From: Pseudoalteromonas rubra
Lineage (GTDB): Bacteria > Pseudomonadota > Gammaproteobacteria > Enterobacterales > Alteromonadaceae
Length of the DNA stretch: 64,000 bases
Direction of reading: 5' to 3'
Assembly (NCBI RefSeq): GCF_005887095.1
Contig: NZ_PNCI01000016.1
Location: 124,001-188,000, forward strand
Below the pieces are notes generated by a model that was given only the letters and a program-made list of their open reading frames with translations, was not told the DNA's origin and made no database searches. Made by a program: the position numbers and the translations under genes. Below are positions 21,068-30,769 of the stretch, one piece after another (position 1 is the first letter of the stretch; each line of letters opens with the position of its first letter).

Positions 21068-24000
21068 CTACCACTCAAGCGTATCTAAACTGCTGTCTTC
21101 TGCTTTTGCTTTGTTTTCCTGTGCAAGCAGTGTTCTCGACAGTAGCGCGGCTTGTTCTTTTATTGTTCTTTTTTCAAATACTTCATGACTTGCCAATTCA
21201 ACCTGGAACTGCGATTTGACCTCGCCTAACAGACGGATCGCAGCGATCGAATCTCCCCCAGCTTCAAAGAAGTCTTTGGTCGTACTTATCCGTTCAACAC
21301 CCAGTAACCCAGACCATATCGTCATCAACTGAGACTCAGTGTCATTTTTTGGCTCAACATCTTCAGCAGTTTGTTCAAAAACAAATTGTGCCAATTTACT
21401 CTTATCTACTTTGCCATTGCTGGTCAGTGCCAGGCGCTCAATCAGCATGTAGTGCTTGGGCACCATATAATCAGGTAACAAGGTACGAAGCTGCGCCATT
21501 ACATCCGCGTAAAAATCAGCCTCAGTGCCTTTCAGGGGATTGCTTTCTAAAAGCAAATGCGCAACCAATGTCTGGTTTTGTACAGACACAACCGCATTAT
21601 CAATGAGCGCTATCTGTTTGAGATGACTTTCAATCTCTCCCAGCTCAACGCGGTGTCCTTGTAGCTTAACCTGACTATCTTTGCGCCCCAGGAATTTGAA
21701 GTTGCCATCAGGCATCAGACACGCGCGATCTCCGGTGCGATACAGACGAGCCTTCGTTACCGGATGGGTAATAAAGCTGTTAGCCGTTTTGCTTTCATCT
21801 CGCCAGTAACACTCGGCAAGTCCATCACCGCCAATATACAAATCGCCCTCAACCCAGAATGGCACTGGCTCAAGCTCGTGGTTCAGCACATACAAAGTTT
21901 GGTTCGCTAATGGCTTACCATAAGGAATGCTGGTCCATTGCGGGTCAACCTGCTCGATGTGGTAACTGACTGACCAAATTGCCGCTTCAGTTGCCCCACC
22001 TAAGCTAACTAGCTGAGCAGGGCAAAGCGCATTCAACATGGCAGGCAACTCCAGTGGGATCCAGTCCCCGCTCATCATGATCAAGCGTAACGATTCCAGT
22101 CTGGCCTGCTCTTTGTTGTGCTCGGCCAACATTTGCGCCAGTGCAGGCACAGAGTTCCATAGCGTAACCCCATGCGACGTCACGTAGCGATACCAGGCAT
22201 CTGGATCTCTGCGCTCGCTGTGCATCGGTAGCACAACCGTGCCGCCTTGGCCTAACAGGCCAAAAATGTCGTAGACTGATAAATCAAAGCTCAGACTCGA
22301 GATCCCTAGACACACATCTTGTGCGCTTACCTGATAGGTTTGATTGATATCATCAATCGTGTTCATCGCAGCCTGGTGACTAATCGCAACCCCTTTTGGT
22401 TCACCCGTCGAGCCCGATGTAAAGATCACATACGCAAGCGCTTCTATTGAGGTGGTGTTATCCGGCAGCACAAATTTTTCGCCGGACAGCGTGTCTGCCT
22501 CAACCGCATGAATAGAACCCGGTATCAAGTGTTTAAATGTGCTGGTCGTGACGACCTGTGAGACGCCACCCAATGCCAGCAATTTCTCAACCCGGGCTGC
22601 TGGCAAATGCGCATCAATCGGCAGGTAAGCATAACCCGCTCGCAAAATACCAATGACCGCCGCCAACTGATGCCAGGATTTTTCCATCACTACGGCAACC
22701 AGCTGAGATGCCTGTGCAGGTTGCTGCAGTAACTGATGTGCAATCTCTGAACTGTACGCATCCAGCTGATCGTACGTAATCTGCTCACCACCATGGATCA
22801 CAGCGACTTTTTCAGGCCGTAGCTGGAACTGCGAAAGAATTTGATCATGCAGCAATGGTGCTGTGTAAGGCTGTGCAGTCGAATTGGTCTCTGCAAGGAC
22901 CTCGTTGTGTGCCGTTGGCATAACGTTCACACTCGATTCAAGCCAGGCCTGCTCTCCTGAAGACAGTGCAGATAGCACTTCCCAAAACTGCTCAAACATA
23001 TCTTCAAGCATGTTATCCGGGAACAGATCCTGCACACAGTCCCAGTTACAATACAGACCGCCACGCACCTCTTCGTATTGAACATCAATCCATGTTTGTG
23101 GTGTTTGGGTGATGCCAAATTCAAATTCAGAATCATTACCAACGTCAAACGAGTTCATCGCAGCAAGGTCATACTCATCACCAGACAAGCCCAGCGTACT
23201 GGTAACCACTATCGGATAACCGGCATGCTGCCCTTTAACTGAAGTCAGTTCCCGCTGGATTTCAATGCCAGAGTAATACCTGTGTTCCAGATCCGTCCAA
23301 AGCTGCTTCTGAATGCGCTGAAAGCGCGTCGCCAGATCGGTGTTTAACTCTCGGTTGTCAACTTCAAGTAAGTTCAAAGTGGTGAAGTCGCCCAGAATAT
23401 CGTTGACCTGTTCATGCATCGGATGACGGTTATAGAGCGTCAGGTTCAACATATAGTGCTGCTTGCCAACCCAGCGATTGAGCACTTCTGCAAACGCACC
23501 TAATACGATGATGGTGGGTGTCACTTCATATTGAGTCGCAATTTTCTTTAATGCTTCCCATTGAGACTTTGGCATTCTGGATGCAAGACGGTAAAACTTA
23601 GGCTCCTTGATTTCGCTGGCAGCAACTTTCAGTGGCAGCTCGGGCATTTCAGGTAATGTCTCTAAACGCGATTTCCAGTAGTTTTTCGATCCATGGTACA
23701 GGTCACTGCTTTTCAGCTGCTGCTCCGCCATCACATAATCTCTGAAACTAAGCTCATGGTGAGGCAGTTCAAGATTAGGATCGTGCATTAACTGCATCAT
23801 TTCTCGGAACAGCAACAAGGTACTGGAAGCATCCAACACCAGTTCGTCCATACTGTAGTGCAGCACCGATATGCCGTCAGGTAAGTGACTAATCCGCAAA
23901 TCAAACAAAGGCCACTGTTCACCGCTAAACAAGTTATGGGACAACGCGTCCCGCATGGTGTCACGATGTTGTGACACGGCCGTCTCATTGTGCTCAGCCA

Positions 24001-27000
24001 AATCATAACGCTTGATTCGATAGTACGGCGTATTTTCGCATATCTGCTGCATACCCGACTGGTTGATAAACATACGCAAGACGTCATGGCGATCTATCAT
24101 GGCATTCCAAACCGCTTCAAAACGATCGGCATTGAGAGATTTAACCGGGATTTCCAGATAGACGTGAGACCCGACATTACCCATTTCAAAGTGCTGGCGT
24201 CTGCCAACCCAGTAAGCCTGCTGAACGTCAGTCAGTGGGTAAGGTTCTAACCGCTGCGCTCGCTGAGGCTCAATTAAAGGCAAGGTGGCTCGACTGCCCT
24301 GGTTTTGCATAATGTAATTTGACAGCGCGCGGATCGTCGGGTTACTCAACAACTCACCGATTGACAAGCTGCATGAGAGCGCTTTTTCAATGCGATTTAC
24401 CAACGCGACCGCTTTTATAGAGTCTCCACCTAAATGGAAGAAGTTACTATTGGTGTCGGTGATCTCTACGCCTAAGCTGGCACGCCACACTTCCAACAAA
24501 GTTTGCTCGGTCAGGTTGGCCGGAGTCGTTTCCTGAGCTGAAGATAAGCTGGCTGGCGCAGGCAACCTGGCGCGATCCACTTTACCGTTACCGGTCAGTG
24601 GTACTTTGTCTATCTGCTCATAAATAACCGGCACCATATACTGAGGTAATTGAGACTGTAAGGTTTGCTGTATCGCATCAATCGAGACATCATCCGCGAC
24701 GATATAAGCGACCAGGTTCTTTCCTGCTGCCATGTCAAAGACATGCACACAACAGTCCTGAACCCCTTCACAGGCCTTAATATGGTATTCAATTTCGCCC
24801 AGCTCTATACGGTAGCCCTGGATCTTAACCTGGGTATCATTGCGCCCTAAAAATTCAATATGACCCTTAGGGTTTAAGCGACCTCTGTCACCCGTGCGAT
24901 ATAAACGCTGTTGCGTTTTAGGATGGTAGATAAATGCCTGCCGGGTTTTTTCTTCATCTCCCCAATACGCTTGTGCTAACCCTTCGCCACTGATGTAAAG
25001 ATCACCTTCAACCCATGGGGGCAATAAAGACATGGTGCTGGAATAAACTAAAAACCCTTGATTCGCCAATGGCATACCATAAGGAATGCTGCGCCACTGT
25101 GGATCGATCTGCGTAATGGGATAGTAAATAGACCAAATAGACGCTTCTGTTGCCCCACCCAGACTTGTCAGTTGCGCACCGGGAGTAAATTGCTGAGCTT
25201 TATCGAAAAGATCCAATGGGATCCAATCTCCGCTCATCAATACCGTTTGCAGCGTCTCGAGGGCATCACGCTGATTCACCGCAATGTAGTCGTTCAGCAT
25301 CTGGAATAGTGCAGGTACTGTGTTCCAGAAGTTAACCTGATGCTCAACAACATCCTGATACCAGACCGCAGGCTCTTTAAGCGCATCCTGTGCAGGTATC
25401 ACTAACGTGCCTCCCAGGCCCAAAATACCAAAAATATCAAAAACAGATAAGTCGAAGCTGAGGCTGGATAACCCATACGCCACACATTCATGATCCAGTG
25501 TAAACCGCTGCTGCACATCTTTAATGGTGTTCCAGGCTGCCTGGTGAGTAATCGCAACGCCTTTTGGCTTGCCGGTAGAACCTGAAGTAAAGATGACATA
25601 AGCCAGGTCCTCAACCGATGCACTGACGCGTGGCAACGTAACCCCTTCGTGGATGAGACGCTCAACCACCAGGTGCGTTAAGTCTGCCGGTAAAGCTGGC
25701 GCTGTTGAGGTCGTTACAACCAACTGTGCGCCACCCAGTTCTATCAGCTCCGCAATACGACTTGGTGGTAAAGTTGCGTCAATAGGTAAATAAGCGCCAC
25801 CCGCTTTGTGAATGGCCAACACCGCCACAACCTGTTGCCAGCACTTGGGCATCACCACGGCCACCAAAGCATTGGGCTTGCAGTTATTTGCCAGTAATTG
25901 TGCAGCTATCTGATCACTGAGCCGATCCAGTTCAGCATAGCTCAGCTGGACGTCTTCATTAATGAGTGCAATTTTCTCTGCGTGATTGGCTACTTGTGCA
26001 ACAAAAGCCTGGTGCAATAAAGCAGGTTCAATCGCAGCACTGCTCGCATTGAGCGCATCAAAATAAGGCTTAGCGATGGCTTCGGCCTGGACAGCGCACT
26101 GTGCTTTTTCGAGCTTCATCGGAGCCGCCAGAATCTCTTCCAGATGTTCCCAAAATGCCTCAAACATATCGTCTAGCATGCCTTCTGGGAACAATCCAAC
26201 GACGCTATCCCAATCACAGTAAAGCCGACCACGAGCTTCGATCAGCTTCACATCTAACCATACCTGAGACGTCTGAGTGATAGAGAATGGACCATGACCC
26301 AGAGAGTCAACGCCCATAATGTCTTCCAGGGTCGTGTCTGTGCTTTCCAGGCCCAAGGTACTGGTCAATACGATTGGGTAGCTCTGTTGGCCACCCTGGT
26401 GCTGGCTGATCAGCTTTTGTAGTTCAATGCCATCAAATGCACCGTGTTCAAGATTTTTCCAGAGTTTTTTCTGAAGGCGTTTCAATCGGGTAATACGATT
26501 TTCTTTACCCGCATTAAACTCCATGTCAAGCAGGGATAAAGAGGTGAAATCACCCACTAGTGAAGACACGCCCGGATGAATATCCTGACGGTTGAACAAA
26601 GTCAGGTTCAGCGCGAACCTCGATTGCTGTGTCCAGTTGGCCAACACATCAGAGAAAGTATCTATAATCAGGCAGGTAGGCGTCAACTGGTGAATGCCGC
26701 ACACCTTCTTGAGCCGCGACCATTTTTCGGCATCCATCATACGTGACCGACGCTCAAATTTTGGTACCTCGATTTCCTGTGGATCACACGCCAGTGGTAA
26801 TTGGGGAGCACCCGGGAACTCTTTCGCCAGTTCACTCCAGTACGCTCGGGCTTGTTCATATTTGTCACCGCCCCGAGCCTGCTCAAGCGACATCACATAG
26901 TCGCGGAAAGTCAGATCGATTGCCGGAAGCTGTAACTGGGGTTCTGCGATGAGTTTTCCCAACTCTCGGGTAAGTAGCATCAAACTCGACGCATCAATGA

Positions 27001-30000
27001 TCAGGGCGTCGATACTGAAGTGGATCATCGCCTGCTCATCACTCAGCTTACTGATCCGAATATCAAACAGTGGCCACTGTGTTCCGGAGAAAACATGGTG
27101 TGACATCTCTTCACGCAAGCTGGCAAAATGGCCATCTTCGCTGTCCGATGGTGCCAAGGCGTATTCGGTGAATTGATACTCTGGGACATCCGCCAGACAA
27201 TGCTGCATGCCATCTTCATTGATCACCATACGTAGCATGTCGTGGCGCTCTATCAGCTTCAGCCAGGCCGCTTTAAAGCGTTCGATATAGTGAGCAGGCA
27301 GCGGCAGTTCGGTGTAACTGTGTGTGCCCACGTTACCCAGTGTGAAATCATCACTTCGACCAACCAAATAAGCTCTTTGTACCTCAGTTAATGGGAAAGG
27401 CGCATAGCGGTTTTCATCATCCCGTACTGTGGTCTGTTGCGTTTCAAGGTGGGTTTCTGTCTGCGCGATTACTGCGGCGAGCGCAGCAATGTTACCCTGC
27501 TCCAACACCTGAACTGTGGTCACCGCCACTTGCAATTGCTCCTTAAGCATATTCACTAACTGAACCGCTTTCAGAGAGTTACCGCCCAACGAGAAGAAAT
27601 CGTCCTGAACAGAGATTTTGTCTGCTTGCAAGTTCAGGGCTGTAGCCCATAACTCACGAAGTTGTGATTCAAGCGCATTCTTAGGCTCGACAATGTCAGA
27701 CCCACCTTCAGCAGCAGGTAAACGCGCCACATCTATTTTACCGTTGGCAGTCACCGGTAATGCATCGAGTAACAAGATATCGTGCGGCACCATATACCTG
27801 GGTAAATTATTGATCAGACTTTCACGCACTGATTGAACCGATAACTCACTATCACGTGATACCGCATAAGCAACCAGGCGGCTCCCCGTTTCGTCGAGCT
27901 GAACATAGGTTGCAGTGATCCCGGGGTATGATAAAACAGCATTTTCGACTTCAGTGACATCAACACGATAGCCACTAATCTTTAACTGTCGGTCGGCTCT
28001 GTGAAGATACTCAAGGCGGCCACTGGGTAACCAACGGACAATATCACCCGTTTTATAAACGCGCTCCATATTGCCATCAATGTCAATCTCCAAAAACGCC
28101 TCAGCCGTTTGTTGCGGCTCATTCAGGTAACCCTGTGCGATACTTTGGCCGCCCAGGTAGAGCATACCAGGTGTACCAACAGGCTGATGTTGATATGCCT
28201 CATTGAGCACAAAACACTTATAATTTGCCAGTGGCTGACCAATCGCATATTTATCTGCTTCCGCTGTCACAAATTGCGTAGTTGCGACCACCGTTGCCTC
28301 AGTTGGACCATAGGTATTAACCAGCGCAATCTCCGTTGTCTGCACCCAATGATCGATATGCCACGGCTGCGCCGCCTCACCGCCAATAATACACAGACGC
28401 ACAGTTTGTGCGTGCTGCTTTAATACCTCTGGTGCGCTCTCCTGACACAGTACATGCCAAAATGACGTTGGCAACGCCAGCACAGAGATCTGAAACTGTT
28501 CAATGCGTTGCCAGTATGTCGCAATGCTATCCATCACATCAGCGGGTTTAAGTACCAGTTTCGCGCCATTACATAAGGTGACGAATAGCTCCTCAATACT
28601 CGCGTCAAAACCAAGCGAAGCAAACTGCATCACCGTATCCTGCGCACTCATCGCATATCGCTCTGTCGCAGCAGCCACATAGTTCAGTAACTGCGCATGA
28701 CCTATCTGTACGCCTTTTGGTGTACCCGTACTACCGGACGTGAAGATGATATATGCATCCGCGTGACTAAGCGTGTCCAACTCTGGGAGAGACACTGTCA
28801 GTGATAAGTCAGCCGGAGCCAGACAAACCGGCACAAACGCCACTGCAGATAGCGCTTCGGCGCGTTCTTTGAATGTAGCGCTTCCGGTTACAAAACGGGC
28901 CTCACACAATGACGCGATTTGTCGGAATCGCTCCACAGGGGCACCTAATTCAACAGGTACATAAGTGGCACCGGCTCGCATGATCGCCAACGCAGCAACC
29001 ACAGTTTCAATAGATGACTCTGCGGCAACCATCACCCGAGCCCCTGGCGTTACCCCCTGGCTGATCAGGTGTTGCGCATTCACTTTAACCAACTCCAGCA
29101 ACTGCGTATAAGACACATTTTGTGTTTCGCTGACCAAGGCAATGGCATCTCCACGCTGTGATGCCAGTAACTCAAACACCGATGAGGCTGACACCTCAAG
29201 CTGCTTACCCTGGCTCCAGTGCTTTATTTGTTGCTGCTGTTCAAAGGTTAAGACTTGAATGCTGTCCAGCTCACTGTCAGGGCTTGCAATCACGTGTGCA
29301 ACGATTTGTTCCAGTGAGTCATGGAACCCTTGTACATCGCTATGTGTAAACAGATCACTTGCATATTCCCACTCAAACTCAAGCAGGCCATCCACTTCGC
29401 TAACATTGAGGTACAAATCAACTTTGGTCGATTTGCTTGACAAGGGCACCACTTCAACATCCGCACCGCAAAGAGATAAAGTTGGTTGCTGTGTTGACTG
29501 AAAGCTCAGCATCACCTGATAAACCGGGTGATGCGCCGCGTCGCGCTTGATATTGAGTGCTTCTACCAGCTTCTCAAACGGCAGCGCCTGGTGCTCAAAA
29601 GAGGCGCTGAGCTCATCTTTACAATTGCTAATAAGCTCAGCGAACGATTGTGTTGATGAGACTTGCTGGCGCAAGACTAAGCTATTAACAAAATTACCGA
29701 TAACCTGTTCAAGGGCCGCTTGTTCACGACTTGCCGTTGGGGTGCCAATTACCACATCATCTCGGCCGGCATAACGATGTAAAAACACCACATAAATAGC
29801 ATAAATAACGTTGAACAAAGAGGTATCAAACTGCTCCGAAAGGCGGGTAAGTCCTTGATAATTTTCAGGCGTGAGCTTTGCTCTGAATACTGCCCCCTGA
29901 TAGCTTTGTACTTTTGGGCGGGCAGGAATAGTCGGTAATGTATTATCCGACTCTATGCCTAACAGATGATCTTTCCAATATGTGAGGTGCTGCTGAACTT

Positions 30001-30769
30001 TATCTTCGCTCAACATCTCACTTTGCCACACTGCGTAATCCAAATAACGCACTGGCGATTTAGCCAGCTCAGGCATCTCATGGCCCATTCTGCGTGCATA
30101 AAAATGTGCCAACTCATCTAATAGAACTTTTATAGACAAGCCATCAACAGCCATGTGATGCACATTGATAAATAAGGCGCTTTTGTTATCAGGCAGCGTC
30201 GCCACAAACGCTTTGAGCATCAAGTCCTGTTGCAAATCAAAAGACCGTTTACTCTCTTCTGCCACTTTTTCATCTAGCAACGCCGAACACTGCTGTGTGT
30301 CCGCAAAATCCACCACTTCAAGTTCGAACGGCACGTCATGATTAATTTTCTGTAACCAGCGTCCCGCATTTTCAAAGTAAGTTGTTCTAAGCGATGGCTG
30401 ATTTTCGATAACATCGGCAAACGCGCCCTGCAAGTTTGCGATATCCAGCGTACCATTAATATAGAACAAGGCCGGGATGTTGTACTTACTGTTACTGCCT
30501 TCAACCAAGTCACTGAGGAAAATTGCGCGCTGCTGAAATGAAAGCGCATCTATTTCATCGTGGCCCAGACGCATCAGCTGCGTATCTTGTGTTTCTTCAC
30601 TGCTGTACTTAGTTAACAGCGCCAGAATATCTGCTTTATTGGCACGAATGACGTCAATACGCGCCTTATCAATATTTCCTTTTTCTTTAAAAACACCAAG
30701 CTCGCCATTTTTAACTTTAAATTTAATACCTTCGCTGGCGCACTCTAAAAGAAACTTTCTTATATCCAT
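21068..30769 (-). CDS. Nonribosomal peptide synthetase, C-A-PCP-Cy-A(Cys)-PCP-Cy-A(Cys)-PCP
   Basis: 3233 aa, three modules behind a TubC docking domain (residues 1-50). Module 1: C (HHMAVDGLS, about 205), A (about 680; A4 FDASIEELF; pocket about D-A-E-A-I-G-T-V-V, substrate not assigned), PCP LGGNSLKAV (about 1061). Modules 2 and 3 each begin with a heterocyclisation domain in which HHxxxDG is replaced by Dx4DxxS (DALIIDASS about 1256; DELVLDASS about 2311). Both A domains carry cysteine codes (D-L-F-N-L-S-L-I-W and D-L-Y-N-M-S-L-I-W). Carriers are LGGDSIKAV (about 2113) and AGGDSIAAI (about 3170). Unlike the other Cys modules of the operon, neither A domain carries an oxidase insertion, so the two adjacent rings should leave as thiazolines unless oxidised in trans. 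The start overlaps the previous gene by 10 bases. Confidence 0.96.
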   Translation of the reverse strand: MDIRKFLLECASEGIKFKVKNGELGVFKEKGNIDKARIDVIRANKADILALLTKYSSEETQDTQLMRLGHDEIDALSFQQRAIFLSDLVEGSNSKYNIPALFYINGTLDIANLQGAFADVIENQPSLRTTYFENAGRWLQKINHDVPFELEVVDFADTQQCSALLDEKVAEESKRSFDLQQDLMLKAFVATLPDNKSALFINVHHMAVDGLSIKVLLDELAHFYARRMGHEMPELAKSPVRYLDYAVWQSEMLSEDKVQQHLTYWKDHLLGIESDNTLPTIPARPKVQSYQGAVFRAKLTPENYQGLTRLSEQFDTSLFNVIYAIYVVFLHRYAGRDDVVIGTPTASREQAALEQVIGNFVNSLVLRQQVSSTQSFAELISNCKDELSASFEHQALPFEKLVEALNIKRDAAHHPVYQVMLSFQSTQQPTLSLCGADVEVVPLSSKSTKVDLYLNVSEVDGLLEFEWEYASDLFTHSDVQGFHDSLEQIVAHVIASPDSELDSIQVLTFEQQQQIKHWSQGKQLEVSASSVFELLASQRGDAIALVSETQNVSYTQLLELVKVNAQHLISQGVTPGARVMVAAESSIETVVAALAIMRAGATYVPVELGAPVERFRQIASLCEARFVTGSATFKERAEALSAVAFVPVCLAPADLSLTVSLPELDTLSHADAYIIFTSGSTGTPKGVQIGHAQLLNYVAAATERYAMSAQDTVMQFASLGFDASIEELFVTLCNGAKLVLKPADVMDSIATYWQRIEQFQISVLALPTSFWHVLCQESAPEVLKQHAQTVRLCIIGGEAAQPWHIDHWVQTTEIALVNTYGPTEATVVATTQFVTAEADKYAIGQPLANYKCFVLNEAYQHQPVGTPGMLYLGGQSIAQGYLNEPQQTAEAFLEIDIDGNMERVYKTGDIVRWLPSGRLEYLHRADRQLKISGYRVDVTEVENAVLSYPGITATYVQLDETGSRLVAYAVSRDSELSVQSVRESLINNLPRYMVPHDILLLDALPVTANGKIDVARLPAAEGGSDIVEPKNALESQLRELWATALNLQADKISVQDDFFSLGGNSLKAVQLVNMLKEQLQVAVTTVQVLEQGNIAALAAVIAQTETHLETQQTTVRDDENRYAPFPLTEVQRAYLVGRSDDFTLGNVGTHSYTELPLPAHYIERFKAAWLKLIERHDMLRMVINEDGMQHCLADVPEYQFTEYALAPSDSEDGHFASLREEMSHHVFSGTQWPLFDIRISKLSDEQAMIHFSIDALIIDASSLMLLTRELGKLIAEPQLQLPAIDLTFRDYVMSLEQARGGDKYEQARAYWSELAKEFPGAPQLPLACDPQEIEVPKFERRSRMMDAEKWSRLKKVCGIHQLTPTCLIIDTFSDVLANWTQQSRFALNLTLFNRQDIHPGVSSLVGDFTSLSLLDMEFNAGKENRITRLKRLQKKLWKNLEHGAFDGIELQKLISQHQGGQQSYPIVLTSTLGLESTDTTLEDIMGVDSLGHGPFSITQTSQVWLDVKLIEARGRLYCDWDSVVGLFPEGMLDDMFEAFWEHLEEILAAPMKLEKAQCAVQAEAIAKPYFDALNASSAAIEPALLHQAFVAQVANHAEKIALINEDVQLSYAELDRLSDQIAAQLLANNCKPNALVAVVMPKCWQQVVAVLAIHKAGGAYLPIDATLPPSRIAELIELGGAQLVVTTSTAPALPADLTHLVVERLIHEGVTLPRVSASVEDLAYVIFTSGSTGKPKGVAITHQAAWNTIKDVQQRFTLDHECVAYGLSSLSFDLSVFDIFGILGLGGTLVIPAQDALKEPAVWYQDVVEHQVNFWNTVPALFQMLNDYIAVNQRDALETLQTVLMSGDWIPLDLFDKAQQFTPGAQLTSLGGATEASIWSIYYPITQIDPQWRSIPYGMPLANQGFLVYSSTMSLLPPWVEGDLYISGEGLAQAYWGDEEKTRQAFIYHPKTQQRLYRTGDRGRLNPKGHIEFLGRNDTQVKIQGYRIELGEIEYHIKACEGVQDCCVHVFDMAAGKNLVAYIVADDVSIDAIQQTLQSQLPQYMVPVIYEQIDKVPLTGNGKVDRARLPAPASLSSAQETTPANLTEQTLLEVWRASLGVEITDTNSNFFHLGGDSIKAVALVNRIEKALSCSLSIGELLSNPTIRALSNYIMQNQGSRATLPLIEPQRAQRLEPYPLTDVQQAYWVGRRQHFEMGNVGSHVYLEIPVKSLNADRFEAVWNAMIDRHDVLRMFINQSGMQQICENTPYYRIKRYDLAEHNETAVSQHRDTMRDALSHNLFSGEQWPLFDLRISHLPDGISVLHYSMDELVLDASSTLLLFREMMQLMHDPNLELPHHELSFRDYVMAEQQLKSSDLYHGSKNYWKSRLETLPEMPELPLKVAASEIKEPKFYRLASRMPKSQWEALKKIATQYEVTPTIIVLGAFAEVLNRWVGKQHYMLNLTLYNRHPMHEQVNDILGDFTTLNLLEVDNRELNTDLATRFQRIQKQLWTDLEHRYYSGIEIQRELTSVKGQHAGYPIVVTSTLGLSGDEYDLAAMNSFDVGNDSEFEFGITQTPQTWIDVQYEEVRGGLYCNWDCVQDLFPDNMLEDMFEQFWEVLSALSSGEQAWLESSVNVMPTAHNEVLAETNSTAQPYTAPLLHDQILSQFQLRPEKVAVIHGGEQITYDQLDAYSSEIAHQLLQQPAQASQLVAVVMEKSWHQLAAVIGILRAGYAYLPIDAHLPAARVEKLLALGGVSQVVTTSTFKHLIPGSIHAVEADTLSGEKFVLPDNTTSIEALAYVIFTSGSTGEPKGVAISHQAAMNTIDDINQTYQVSAQDVCLGISSLSFDLSVYDIFGLLGQGGTVVLPMHSERRDPDAWYRYVTSHGVTLWNSVPALAQMLAEHNKEQARLESLRLIMMSGDWIPLELPAMLNALCPAQLVSLGGATEAAIWSVSYHIEQVDPQWTSIPYGKPLANQTLYVLNHELEPVPFWVEGDLYIGGDGLAECYWRDESKTANSFITHPVTKARLYRTGDRACLMPDGNFKFLGRKDSQVKLQGHRVELGEIESHLKQIALIDNAVVSVQNQTLVAHLLLESNPLKGTEADFYADVMAQLRTLLPDYMVPKHYMLIERLALTSNGKVDKSKLAQFVFEQTAEDVEPKNDTESQLMTIWSGLLGVERISTTKDFFEAGGDSIAAIRLLGEVKSQFQVELASHEVFEKRTIKEQAALLSRTLLAQENKAKAEDSSLDTLEW

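Noticed and set aside
10109..30769. Long repeated DNA blocks (Cy-A-PCP units)
   Set aside because: They are homologous NRPS modules, not insertion sequences, CRISPR repeats or tandem repeats.
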